Source of the DNA: Paragonimus westermani
Taxonomy: Eukaryota > Platyhelminthes > Trematoda > Plagiorchiida > Troglotrematidae
NCBI GenBank assembly: GCA_008508345.1
Contig: QNGE01000130.1
Coordinates: 285,431 to 349,430 of the forward strand
Length of the DNA stretch: 64,000 bases
Reading direction: 5' to 3'
A model generated the notes under the pieces. It did not search any database. It had not been told where the DNA came from and saw only the letters and a list, made by a program, of their open reading frames with translations. Made by a program: the position numbers and the translations under genes. Positions 47,839-59,563 of this stretch are shown here, one piece after another. The first letter of the stretch is position 1; each line of letters opens with the position of its first letter.

Positions 47839-48629
47839 GTAAGCGTTTCGCAAACCAGCAAGTTAGACGCATTTTACATACTTTTAACCTGAAACATTGT
47901 TCTCCAACTTGGCAAATCAATTGATAAAAGGGTTCCAGTGGGTAGCTCAGTAAATAATACTGAGTAGAAAAATATCTTTCCCGCTACGTTAAGTCCTTTT
48001 CGAACCATGACAAAGTGAACCATTTAGAGAGACACTTGTTCTGAAGTGTGTCAGATAGTCCACAGAAATTTAAACGATCTACCTTCGAAAACCGCTAGAA
48101 AATGCAGTCAAATTTATTTTCAACTTCAGAGCCGCCCCCACCTAACACTGTCATTCGTCTAGATTGGGACAGTTCATTATAAACGGGTCTGGCCACTCTC
48201 TCATTCGTTCAGTCCGTCTTCCCATAATGACAGTGGAAACAAGCCACCCTGTACACGGCTCGCATACTGTTGTAAATTATGGACGTGCATGATATTTTGA
48301 ATTCCAGAAATGACTGTGTTCACCGCCAAGCAGCAAACAAGTCATTCTATTAAATGAATGGCATTCGGAAATTAAAACACAACTTGTGTTACGTACAAGG
48401 TTGCTGACTTTTCCAGTATACAAAATAAGTTGTATAGGAACCACCGCACCAGTTATTGTTATAAAACCTGGATTGAATTAATCACTCTGAAGCTCAGTTT
48501 TTGGGAGATATGAAAAACCAGTCTGTATTCGGAACTACCATACCGTCCCTCACAGTACTACATGAATAGTACCTGCCACTGGTGTTGTTCCTGGCTCTCT
48601 TTGCACAAAGCCGTTTAAGTGTAGTAGCG

Positions 48630-50880
48630 TCCACAATGGTCGTGGAATCACGAAGGACGCAGTCACAATGGTAGATTGGATTCCTGTTAGCAGTAAACCT
48701 TATGCCGTCCGCTCGGAACGTTCAACTAAGGTCAGGTCTAAACGCAAAATTTCCAACAATATTTTTGTTGTCTGCTTATGCTCCAGCTGACTGTAACCAG
48801 ACCGGCGTCAAGAACGTTTTTTATCAATATTTGGTTGCTTTACTTCGGTCCGCACGTAGATCTGACACCGCCGTTCTGGTCTGAAGTATGAACGTCCAGG
48901 TCGGCCGAGTCTCGTTTAAGTGGCAGATTTGGGATAGCATCACATGGCTCGGATAATGGCACGCGGTTGTCATAACTGCGCTGAACACAAACTATTTTAC
49001 CCAACGCTAGTTTTAGACCTGGTGCACGTCATTGTTATACTTGGTGCCCTTCTTCTCCGAATCAGGTTGGCCTCAGATTGACTACATACCTGTTAATAAT
49101 TAGTGTAGGGGCCCCATTTAAGGCTGTCGTTAATACTGGAGCACATACTTGGACTCAGATCTTATGTTAGTAAGTTGCCATCATTTTTACTGCGCAATAA
49201 TCTCGCTGAAAACAACGGCTGGTCGTTGAGAAACTGGCTATGCCATCGGCCAATTATAAGTACCATACCAACCTAGACGGTGAGCTTAACAGCCCTCATC
49301 TCCAGAACTCTTAATAGCTGTTAGACCGATATCTCGCAGGCCAGGCATGAAGCTAATACTGTATCATACGTTACGGCGGTTCGTAGGTTGAACAAACATT
49401 AGGTCCTGGGGAATTCCCTGGCATTGTTAGATACTTGATAGAAAATGCTTCTTGACAGTTCATAAAATACGTTTAGGAGTGGTACCCGTAGGAAACTGAA
49501 GCACAGCCTGATCGCTTCTCGTAAACTGACCGACGGAGAACGTTAGGGAAATGGAAACCGCTTTGGCTTCAGAGAACTCTGGCGGACTGTCCAACCTTAT
49601 CCGTGCTATTGGTCCAAGGCGACCGTCTCTCAATGAAGCTATCAAAGAAGCAGACGGCACACTCACCCATAGTCAGTTTAGGAGCTTAGAGCGTTGGGGG
49701 GAACATTTTGAAGGTCATTTTAGCCTATCTTCTAATTCTACTGTGTTGTAGCCACAAACTCGCAATGTAGTAACTAGGTCCATAGATTTAGGACCATCTA
49801 CTGAGGCTGATGTTCGCAACTGCATGTCGGTTCTCAAACGTAATGAGGCCGCTGGTCCAGATGACCTCGTGCCAGCACTTTTCAAAGAATGGCTCACTTT
49901 TTTCAAATTGTGTGGACGACGGAGATCATTTCTCTGTGCTGGGGCCGCTCGATAATAATTCCCATATTGAAGAAAGGATTCCCGGGTTCTTGTAAAATTA
50001 TAGGGGAATTACTATGGTCCCGGTATCCATCATACTTCGTCAACTCCTTGCAGCTCGGGAGGCAAACATTAGGGAAGAACAGGTAGTGTTTCGTTTTGGG
50101 CGGGGATGCATTGATCAAATTCTCACTATTCACCTAATTCTGGAGCAGCATCATATGTACCATTGACCAACAATGGTCGTAGTTCTCGACTATAAACGTC
50201 TGTTCGTTTTATTGGACTGATTTACACTTTTAGAGTGACTTAAAAGCAGGAGCGTAACGATCAAGTTTATGATCAGACCATCGGTGCCTTACTCCCAGAC
50301 TTCATCTCAGGTTACGGTGTGCGCTGAACTGTCTGACACTTTCAACACCAGGAGCAGCGTACGTCAAGACTACCCATTTTCACCATTTTTATGTAATTTT
50401 GTGATAGGCGAAACAATGGAGGACTGTCTGCGGCACTCACAAGTTACCATCGTGGATCTCCTATCTGATGGTAGACTGACTGATCTTTATTAAGCCGACG
50501 ACAAGCTGTTGCTGTTTGACAACTTCCGTCGAGCACAGAAAACGCTAGACGCTATTTCACACTCTGCTAAGTGCTTCGGAATGTTCTTTGCAGCTTCAGA
50601 GTGTCAACTGCTTCTGTAGGGCTGCTGCGTTTCACTAGATTCAGTGTGGGATATTGAAGTAATGGAATTTGTTTGCCGGCTTGTGTACTCAGGAAGCTGT
50701 CTCAACTGTGACGGATGTATGAGGAATGAAATAGAAACTTGTGGTTCTAAAGCTATTAGGTATTCTAAGATATCTTTGGCAACAGAGAAGTATCTCTCTG
50801 AGACGTAAAGATCGTGTATACACAGCAACTGTGAGAGCCGTACTACTGTACGGCAGCGGAACATAGCCGTTCAAGATAGA
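48630..50880 (+). pseudogene. RTE-like LINE, endonuclease and reverse transcriptase relic
   Basis: The longest LINE relic here. An APE-type endonuclease segment: V-D-W-I-P-V-S-S-K near 48670, then L-L-S-A-Y-A-P-A-D-C-N-Q-T (48765-48805) and L-R-S-A-R-R-S-D; an A-Q-V-G-R-like part follows in another frame. The linker with S-N-L-I-R-A-I-G-P-R-R-P-S (49590). RT motifs: E-A-A-G-P-D-D-L-V-P-A-L-F-K (49845-49890), S-V-R-Q-D-Y-P-F-S-P-F-L-C-N-F-V-I (about 50355) and D-L-Y-stop-A-D-D (50482-50502), where a TAA falls at the catalytic Tyr position. The C-terminal Y-S-G-S-C-L-N and V-R-A-V-L-L-Y-G follow. Decayed throughout. Confidence 0.85.
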
Positions 50881-50999
50881 TGAAGTAGTATAGAAATATA
50901 AAATCGTTCACCAATAGATTGTACATTGTTTGTCAGGTTAGTCTGCAGGGTTGGTGAATTCACAACCCACAGACTATGTGGCTGACGAAGTTTGATGAG

Positions 51000-51110
51000 A
51001 TGTTGACTAATCGGGCTCAGTGATATGAATGCTGTCGCTGTTTGGTCGAGTTGTTTGTGGAGTAGGTGCGCTTGATGACACGAGGCAATGAAAACCTTGA
51101 GGAGGGTGTC
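51000..51110 (+). repeat. Second copy of the 37.6-kb repeat core
   Basis: Shares with 37585-37685, in the same order and spacing: taatcgggc, a roughly 13-base variable stretch with tgaatg, tgtttggtcgagttgt, tgtg-x-agta, tgcgct and acgaggc. It lies about 120 bp beyond the last recognisable part of the 48.6-50.9 kb LINE. Confidence 0.6.
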
Positions 51111-53190
51111 ACGTTGATGACTTAATACTTCCTTCCTTTACAGGTTTTTTCCACCTCATTGTTGTACAACAGTTAAAAATCACTTGATGTGTTTGATGAC
51201 GTCAGTGATGTCTATAGGGACCTACATTCTTAATTCCGGTTTATGTCATCGAAGTTTTGTAGCCGTCATCAGCTACAGTACGATAGTGACTATCACGTGA
51301 TCACGTTATGACGACTGTTACACATCAGAGTGAAAGCAGTTGTAAATCCTCGACCAACAATTATGTAAATATACTAAGTTTTAGACACTGTTGGATAAAC
51401 CACAACTTAACATAAGCTCTACCAACCAATCTACGTCGACAAAGGCCAATCTCGATGTCGCTCATCACAGTCTCAAAAAGGGCTATTTAGGTAGAATTGT
51501 GATTCTTTGTGACAGATCAGGACTACGGCCATTTCTTCCAGTGGTTGGTCCTCTTCAATCGCCTTTTCTTTTTCGTTCAGCATTAGCAATAGAATGATGC
51601 AATGTGTGCATTCAGGTCATCTCAGCCTGCGACAACTATCATAGGTGCGCGATACAGATATGACATTAACACCGAAATGGCTGTCTGAAAGAAAAATGAA
51701 CAGCCGAGTACCCAGCATGTTCCACCAAGGGTGGCATAAGTTGGCTAGCTACGGTGGCATCACGATAAGTAAATTTGTTACAGTCATGAAAATTGCATCG
51801 AAGAGCTATGAAACCAACTTTAGTGCGAAGAATCATCACGAATTTTCAGCCTCAAACTAAGCAATGATCAGACAAGCTAATAATTCAACTTAAGGCGGAG
51901 TAGCGCTTGTACCGATTTATCAGTAAGGATGCTTGAAGCCATGCTCGTTATATACATTTAAAGTACCCAACAATGGCCCACAAAGATATGCAATATTCTA
52001 TGTTGAGGGCCTTTCACATCGTTAAGCTAAGAACGTCTGTGGACCGTAGGTCAAGTAATAAGTATTGGATTTTAGTTCGAGATTCTCCTATGCACTCACA
52101 GCCTACTAATTTGGATATGTTTTTGGTTAAGTATTTATCAATTATATATAGCCGACGATATATTCTCAACAAGAGACGGTTTCTAATCTTCATCTAATGT
52201 GAGCTTAGTTGTTACTGTCGCATCCAGTAGTCTTTTCATCGCTTCATAAACAAGCGAGTTTGCTTAGCGCGAGTCAAAGGGTTTGGTTCAGATTTACAAA
52301 AACGCCTATTCCTCAGTCTATCTTCCGCTCAGCTCTTACGCCCATCTACCAGCTGAAACGCGCATGCGTGTTCATAGTTTATAATTGCTGTCAACTAAAA
52401 TCTGTGATTGATTTGACGGAATCGGATCCATGCACGGTGATTTTCAGTAAGGTCCACAATAATCATAAACGTGCACTAAAAACATCTATATATGCAGAAC
52501 AAGCGAAGCAAGGCATACAGCCGAAGGTACCATGTGAAGAATGCGCAATAAAATAAACACACACCGGTTGAATTGATGTTGTTAGCACCGGATTCTTCCC
52601 CGTGTTTATCTGTGGGCAGGCACACTTATAGCCATGTTACCTTATTTCAGTTAACTCTAAAAAAAGGTAGGTGCAGGTGCTCTTACACGATTGAGGCGCG
52701 ATCACTTCTGTGAAATTACCGGAAATCACGGGATTATCGCTCATTGTTAGCCGTCGCAGTTGAAGCAAAGTTGTTGCAACTTACTAACCTCGCACACAGA
52801 CAGGTAGCAAGCAGATCTTTGGAAACTCCATACAAGAGTTTTGATAAAGACACTGTTTGTGACCATCTAGGATTTGTTGACAGGATGTCGTTTATCTTCT
52901 GTGTGGCAAGGACTGTTGAAAAGTCACCAGCTTTTTGAAAAACGTTTTGAGACTATTCTAGGACTGACAGCGTTACTCAGTGACAGGCTCTTACAATTGT
53001 TCAACAATGTTCACCAGTTGCTTACAGTGTGGACGAACCACAACCAGGTTGACTGTTACGGGAAGGTTTTGTAAGACAGTCTTTACTTTTTTGGTCTTTT
53101 CATTATCACTGTCTTCTTCTAGTTCAAAAATTATTTAAAAACAGTTCATTCTTTTCAGTGGTCTGAACAAAACAACCAGGGCACGAAGAG
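51110..53190. other. Unassigned DNA downstream of CIMAP2
   Basis: The longest frame is 52209-52556 (115 codons), without a recognisable domain. If CIMAP2 has a further exon it could lie in 47.9-53 kb, but I could not identify one in the required phase. Confidence 0.4.
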
Positions 53191-53653
53191 TGTGCCAAGT
53201 AGATAGGGACATTTTGTACTGATTCGTCAGTACCAAATCTACAATAGCACGAAACAGTTTTTATATCGAACTATTGGGAGGGTGGGGTGGATAGTGAATC
53301 GGTAGGCTATGAAAGGTCATTAAGTCCAGGGAAGAGTAGAGCTCACGTTTCTGAGTCCATAAGGTCTGCTTTAGTCGACTGATTACGACAGGTTAAACAA
53401 ACGGTCAGAATCTTGAACCGGGATGACTTAATAGGATTCTGAATGCACAACCTGGGCTGATGACGTGACCAGTGGTCAGGACGTCCCTTGCGATTGCGGA
53501 CACTGGCTGCCTGCGTGTTTCGACGACACTGTCGCTCTTCAGTAACACGAAGTTCCGTACCCACTTAGGGAGATGTTCCTTCAATCTGAAAATCAAGCAG
53601 TTCTCGGCTCTACCTATGTAACTTTCTTTGCAGTTACATACAATCTGAAACAA

Positions 53654-53985
53654 TTAGTTCTCTTCAGAGAATTGAACAAGACAGTTAGAACACGGAAACT
53701 GGTAGATAAAAGCAGTTATTATAGAATCATCGATATCAAATTTACAATAGCATGGACCGTTTTTTTCTAGCAAACAATTCGGGGGGTTACTAATCAATAG
53801 CCGGGTTAAGGTAAGCTACTGGACACTTCCCTGGACCTAGTGATTTATCTTCACCCGCCTACTGATGATCAACCCTCTGAATTGTTTGCTATAAAACAAC
53901 CGACCCATGTTATTGTAAATTTGTTACAGATGAGTCCATAAGAAATACTTGCATCTACCCATTTTCATGTTCTAACTGTTCTGTT
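53654..53985. repeat. Palindromic Penelope-tail insertion inside copy 3
   Basis: This block splits the GIY-YIG domain of copy 3 between the Y-Q-F and V-C-N-C residues. Its left part (about 53675-53800) is the element tail in minus orientation. Its right part (about 53826-53985) is the same tail in plus orientation, starting with the cttccctgga segment that ends the coding region and including a hammerhead-like core at 53922-53960. The bases on each side (caatttatat and cagattgtat, minus-strand sense) resemble a roughly 10-bp duplicated target. Confidence 0.65.
53922..53960 (+). ncRNA. Degenerate hammerhead in Penelope tail
   Basis: Reads TGTTA, CAGATGA, a short stem II region, AGAAATAC-TT-GCAT-C, TACCC. 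It retains A after GAA (the ancestral A15.1) and the GCAT-C cleavage side, but the core CTGATGA has become CAGATGA. It is therefore probably inactive. Comparing it with copies 1 and 2 suggests an ancestral stem III of ATGC pairing with GCAT across a two-base loop. Confidence 0.55.
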
Positions 53986-54759
53986 TTAATATATAAATTG
54001 GTAGATACGATGCGAGGTGGCACCGACAAGCTGGTCTCCTTTGATTGAACGCACAGGCATCTTCTGGGTCCAGGCTAATACACACAGTTCAACTGAGTTA
54101 AATGCTCGTTTGATGGAATTCATTTGTCTTTGCGTGGTTTGATGCGTGCTGTAATCACCTTTAGAGGGCAGTTTTATATAAAACTTCCTTTTTCTCACAG
54201 TGACCATCTGCTCAAACCACGGTTTCGGTCTACAACGCCTTTTTATGAACCTTTTTAAATAAGCGTGTTCAAGTCCGATTCCCTCGCAAGGCTATCCTGT
54301 GTACAGATTTCTCTTGTTCGCGTGAAAAGTGTATTCACTAGTGCGCGTTTTTGGTGAACCAGTACACAAATGCAAAGATCGGGTATTGATCTGACCAGGT
54401 GGATTTTCTGTAGGCAGCTCTTTTAACAGACCCATCGTCCCGAAAACGTATGAGTATTCCTAGAAACGGCAAACAATTATCTGCCTTAACTTTACGTTAC
54501 CATCAAGCTAAGGTGGCAACTACTTAAGCACCATACTAGGTTATCAATTGTCTGCTTGGAACGATTAGATATCAGTGTCATCGATGCAGCGTTTGTAGTA
54601 CGGCAACCTCGCTATGTCTGCAGCTAACCTCTGCGCAATCCGTGACATGAAAAATCCGGCTAAGATAAGCCCTGGTAGATTTCCCATTACTACCTCATCT
54701 ATCTTGCGGTTTTGTTGGGTGGAAGATGCGAATTTTTAACTAGACTTGTCATCAATTCG

Positions 54760-56370
54760 TCAAAGGATAAGTCCGTGAATAATCTGGTTCATGAAAGCGG
54801 GTAGTATGTTCCGGTCTTGGATAGGGGTGCCATTCACTGGTGGCTATGCAATAGTCATATTGGATGGGCGTAGCCAAAAAAATTTCGTTCGTACACCACC
54901 ATATGCGTTGCAGCCAATCACAGTGTATCCGAACGATTAGCGTAGTAAGGTCTAGGTTTCTGGTGTTCTTGTCGTACGTTGGTCAATTTTTATTGTAGAA
55001 CGTTCTTTTATCAGTACTCCTATCTGAATACAAACGCACAAGCATAATGTCGAGATATTATGTATGTATTGTGAATGTTTTCCAACGGGTATCTTCTGCA
55101 CTCGCTCAACCGACAGGCACAGTTACAATGCTTGTTTCGAATGTCAAACGCTTACTACTATAGAGGGAACATGAAAAACGAGTATTTTGTTCTATGTAGA
55201 TAGAATTTTCTGACCATTCGATTGTTCAGCTGTGCATTATGAAGTGGGATTCTCTCTGGACGTGTTGACAACTGTTTGGGATCCATTCAGATGCCCGGGC
55301 GCCTGAATTCTCTGTTAGTCATATCGACTCGCCTGATAGCAAATGTGATTGCTTTGTTCGTACGCTTCCTTCGTCATTAGTCTTCATGTACTCGGAAGCA
55401 GCTAAACTTTCTTCTGGACTCAGTCTGCTGCAGTTAGATGAGGTCTGACAAATCTTGTAACCCTTTTCTCTGTGTAGTACGATACCTTAACCCAGTTCAG
55501 TCGACTACCGAGTTGCGGCATTAGTATGGTCAACGATTGTGTGTCACCCAATTGGCAAAATTGAATATGCTCGCTCAGATTTAACAGCAACTGTTGGTCA
55601 AATTTTCTCATAACTTGTGCAATCTTTAAAACAAACGTAGCATACTACGCTTCATTGATTTCCGCTGAAGATAATGCAAAACAGAGGTCTTATAGATATT
55701 TAATCCAATTTAGTACTCACCGGTGACAGCACGATATTTCCATTAGATGGGAATAAGCGGCGATAGTTTTGATTTACTTGATTTATACGTCACTTGTTTG
55801 TGATGAACATTTAACATTAATATCTGTTAGCTGGACGAGAAGTGTGACCAACCGAATCCAGAACAGCCTAAGGTTAGCAAACAGCTGTAGGGAGCAAAAA
55901 ACCACGTCTAGCAAAATTGACTACCATGGCTTCGGCAAACATCAAACGTCAGGGAATGCGGCAATGCACCATGTTGGTGGAAACGATAGTTAAATTCAAA
56001 TTGTGACCTGCAAGTGGGAGATATCTAAAATTTGGTGAAGATAATCGCCTGCGATTAGCTGTGACAAAGTAGCATATGTCGAACGTAGTGGCATTGGTGA
56101 AACAACAAACAGGTCAGGCACGGTGAAGATGAACCGTTTCTAACAAATGTAGAAGGTTATTCTGGTGATCAAGGGTGGAATGGCAAATTCCATTCAAGGT
56201 GAAGGCGCTACCTGCCTCTCAAACACACCAGTGTACTTTGCGCAGTTTTTGTCGGAGAAGTCTACGATTTCCCGAAAATGTTGCTTTGCTGTAAGTGACC
56301 TTCACAGTTGGCGTGGTAATGAAATTCTCTGTCCGTTGTTCCCCCGTGACTTCCTTCATAACAGAACGGA
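54760..56370. other. Unassigned DNA between transposon relics
   Basis: No coding feature recognised. Lies between Penelope copy 3 and the mariner-type transposase relic; it may include non-coding ends of both. Confidence 0.4.
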
Positions 56371-57330
56371 CTACATATTCCATTCCTGATGGCTCAGTAC
56401 CTGATCAGGATCACCACTTATCAACACATCATAGTGGCCCCGCAACTGCTGCTTGACTGTCGCCTCCACTATGCTCCAGACGTTCACAATGAGATTCAGC
56501 ATAGGCGAATAAGGTGCCAATCGCAACAGCTGTTCTCCTTGATAAGCATAGTCAGAAAAGCTGTTCTCCAAACCAGTGTGGCAAGGGGCAGTGTTACAAA
56601 TCAACAGAATTGTTGGTATAGCTGCGCTGATCTCCACTGTATCCATCAGAGCACTGAACCATTTTACACAGGCAGTGCTGTTGTGAATCCANCAGTACTG
56701 TTGTAGGCAGCCCTTCGCAACGTATAGGCCGTGATAGAACTTTCTGTCATTCCTGCAATCATATATAAGTTTCGGCCTCTGCTGTCGGTGACCGAAATGC
56801 ACGCTTTAGTTCCAATCAAAGAACGTCCCACCGACCTTGTGCAAACCGAGTTGACGTTCGTTTAATCATTCCAGCAAACAGTCTTGGAGCTCGCATAGCA
56901 TTCTAACAATCGACAAACGAAGTGCTGTCGCACCGCCTGATTCTCATTGATATTTATGCTGACGAAAATTTGGTACAACTTCTTCACAGTGATGAACCGC
57001 TCATTCAAACATCGAACGATAGTGATTGTCGATACATTGTTCGTGAACCCTGCTTTCGCACGCATTTTCAAAACTGCGTCGGCCATTGTCGGGATCGTGG
57101 AATTCTGTTCGAGTATCATGTCGAGTTGTGATTCATTCAAAACTTTATTTCCATGTCCTCTGCGGGGTTGCGCTTCGTAAATGATGCAGTCGACATGGAA
57201 CCACTTGTACACGGTCTTGTAACTTACCCCATTAAGCTGAGCTACCGTGCACCAATCATCTCCTCTCTCGAAAGCTTTGGTAATGCGCCTGCGCGTGTCG
57301 GGAATGATTTTGAAATCCTAAACATGTTTA
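56371..57330 (-). pseudogene. Tc1/mariner-IS630-type transposase relic
   Basis: Minus strand. Upstream of 57212 the frame reads I-P-D-T-R-R-R-I-T-K-A-F-E-R-G-D-D-W and V-A-Q-L-N-G-V-S-Y-K-T-V-Y-K-W, an N-terminal helix-turn-helix. The 57212-56862 frame continues P-R-R-G-H-G-N-K-V-L. After stops, the 56802-56371 frame has I-C-N-T-A-P-C-H (D-N-A-P-x-H with Asp replaced by Asn) and R-L-A-P-Y-S-P-M-L-N-L-I-V-N-V-W-S, the hallmark A-P-Y-S-P-x-L-N-P-I-E-x-x-W motif. The first catalytic Asp region ends in a stop at 56862. One ambiguous base (N) is at 56692. Terminal inverted repeats were not found. Confidence 0.85.
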
Positions 57331-57334
57331 CGAG

Positions 57335-59240
57335 GCCACTTGACTGCAACCGTAGTGTAGGTCACAGGAGGATTGACAACATTCATTGGTTCGTGTTCTC
57401 TGCCTTCGGTAGGTTGAACTCTAATCCCATTTGACCACATGACGGCTTTGACAACGCAAGTGTTCCCTCAGACATCGCCCTATCGCAGCAGCCAATGAGT
57501 GCATTCGGAATCGAAAAGGCCGCAATACGTGACTCCACTAGACCTATCATAAACCTATTCCATAGCCTGCAAATACAGTGGTGAAACTTAACTGTCCTAA
57601 AACGAAAGGCTTTTGCACAAATGATAAATACTTATGCATAAAAGAGAAACCACCGTGGAAAAAAGTATAGTTTGTTTCACAAGAGCAGCAGCATTACATC
57701 ATCGCGTGTGTTGTAATTCAGAACAGCAAGCTGAGTGCGTGAAATTACGCACGGCGTTCCCCACATTCATCGGAGTTTCCCCCCGAGTTGTAGCGCTTCC
57801 GTTTGTTGTGCATCCCTAACATCCGTGATGTCTAGACGACTTGATTTATGTCCAATCCATTTGTAGTGCATGCACGGATTTTACGTCCGGAAAGTAGGTT
57901 ATGTTTAACCAGATATCCGCAAGTGTTTTTTCTCTGATTGGTTTTGTTGTGATCAATCGATAGAAACCTCCCAATTTCAAAGTCGATCCGCCAACTAGAT
58001 ACGGGTTAACTACAGGGAAACAAACGCATCGGTAGGGTCCAATTTTTCGGAATTTCGCCTTCGGTTAGTGATCTTTTCAAATCGTTCAATATTTTGTGAC
58101 TTCGTTTGTAATTCCCTCTTTCATTTTCGTTACCCTACGGTCCACAATGTGTGAGACACTGGCTTAACCTGTTAAAACATGCCTTTTAATGGTAACACTG
58201 TTTAAGAAGCCGCTGAGCTTTTAGTCCACGTGAACAGTGCAACGCCCATGTTATGCGGAAATCTTGGAGAGGTAAACTGATCGGCATTGTCACTCGGGTA
58301 TCAGTCTCATTTGTCCACACTACGACTATTGCATTATGCTTTGTTCTGGCCGCTATACTAGGGTGGTTTTGTGTGTTCAGTTCGTACAGATCAAACAAGA
58401 GCACTTGCTTGTGGATAAAAGTAAGTGGCCAAGGTCGCTCTGAACCGGTTACCAGACTCGAACTTGAAATTTAAGGCACAAATCACGCCCTCAACAGTTT
58501 GTATTTTCCCCGCCGTGCACCTGTTTTTCAGCATCGATCGCCTAGGTGAACTTCGCTGAATACCGACCACTCTTGTCGCCTATCTGCTTGACTGGACACT
58601 GCAATTCGAATGCAGTTCCTAGGTAAACAGACAACGAATAACGCAATCGGTCTGACTTCCCAAATTTCGTCATGAAACAACTTAAACTTCAGAGCAGCGC
58701 TACGTCCGTTGGACAAAGCATATCATCAAGAAACATCCAGTAACTGGCGGGTTATAAAATGAAATTTCTGCGTCTAATTGCATGAAATGTCATTGTTTTA
58801 CATCGAATAACAACCATGCATGAGGTACTCGATTAGGGATATGTATATGCATTTGCCAACAACGAGGTTTTTCTCAAGTGTTACAGAAGTTCGCCAGTCT
58901 TTAGGCTAGAACGGCATACGGATTTATTCCAATAGTTGAGAGCATCTGTAACATATTTCGCTTATTGACACTAATCATGTTATATGGTAATCCATGTTGG
59001 GGGACGTAGACAAAATGATCATTATCTCTTTTAGGTAGCCAGGACAGATAACCTCACCGCTGTTAAGAGGGCGTAGCGAAAAGGCGTCCAATAAAGCACA
59101 ATCTTTATTGTCCAATACGCTAGTTATGTCACGCGTGCGCTCGCGTTTATGAGTCATCATCCCGGACCACAACACCCCCGGGTTTCCGCTCCCACATCGT
59201 GTGCACTCCTGCCCTGTGTGATCGGCGTCGTCTATCGAGG
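57335..59240. other. Unassigned DNA
   Basis: Small frames only. No domain, tRNA or repeat could be supported. Confidence 0.4.
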
Positions 59241-59242
59241 GG

Positions 59243-59563
59243 CTTTCTGCCTGCCATTCTTCGCCCGTTGGTCCGATTTCATTCAGCGATGGCTCGTCCG
59301 GTCGCTCTCGTTCTTCTCCATCCGTCTACGCTAACCTCTGACCGTTGCGATATTCCTGCGAGTGTTGGAATAAACGCGCCTCCGATTTTGTTATCCCTTC
59401 TCTTTTGCCTGCCATGTCTCGCCCGTTGGTCCGATCCAGTCGAGCGATGACTCATCCGGTCGCCCCCGTCGTCCCCGATCCGTTCGTTGTGGGGTTTTGG
59501 ACGTACTTCCCCCGCGTCGAGGTATTCCGCCGGGTGTTGGAATATCCACACCTCCGGCCTGAC
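59243..59563 (+). repeat. GC-rich imperfect tandem duplication, period about 160-172
   Basis: The block gcctgcca, then ctcgcccgttggtccgat, then gcgatg-x-ctc-x-tccggtcgc and gtgttggaat occurs twice, starting near 59249 and 59408; the end blocks are 172 bp apart because of a roughly 13-bp indel. Similarity falls off outside the shared blocks. The surrounding 59.1-60.1 kb is noticeably GC-richer than the rest of the window and is open in several frames on both strands, probably because it is stop-poor rather than coding. It may be part of an unrecognised repeat element. Confidence 0.6.

Larger units (their letters stand above)
53190..54755 (-). pseudogene. Penelope-like element copy 3, degraded and interrupted
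   Basis: Minus-strand relic of a related Penelope-like element. From its 5' end: an E-V-V-M-G-N-L-P-G segment (the A-M-G-S-P-L-G motif), Y-Y-K-R-C-I-D-D near 54575-54605 (Y-V-D-D eroded to C-I-D-D), then K-F-Y-I-K-L-P-S-K-G-D-Y (about 54170), then G-A-T-S-H-R-I-Y-Q-F at about 54000. The endonuclease resumes at 53653 with I-V-C-N-C-K-E-S-Y-I-G-R. Between them lie about 330 bp of element 3'-tail sequence as two inverted pieces. The endonuclease continues in one frame across the site where copies 1 and 2 are frameshifted, so their deletion is derived. Many stops and frameshifts make it old. Confidence 0.85.
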
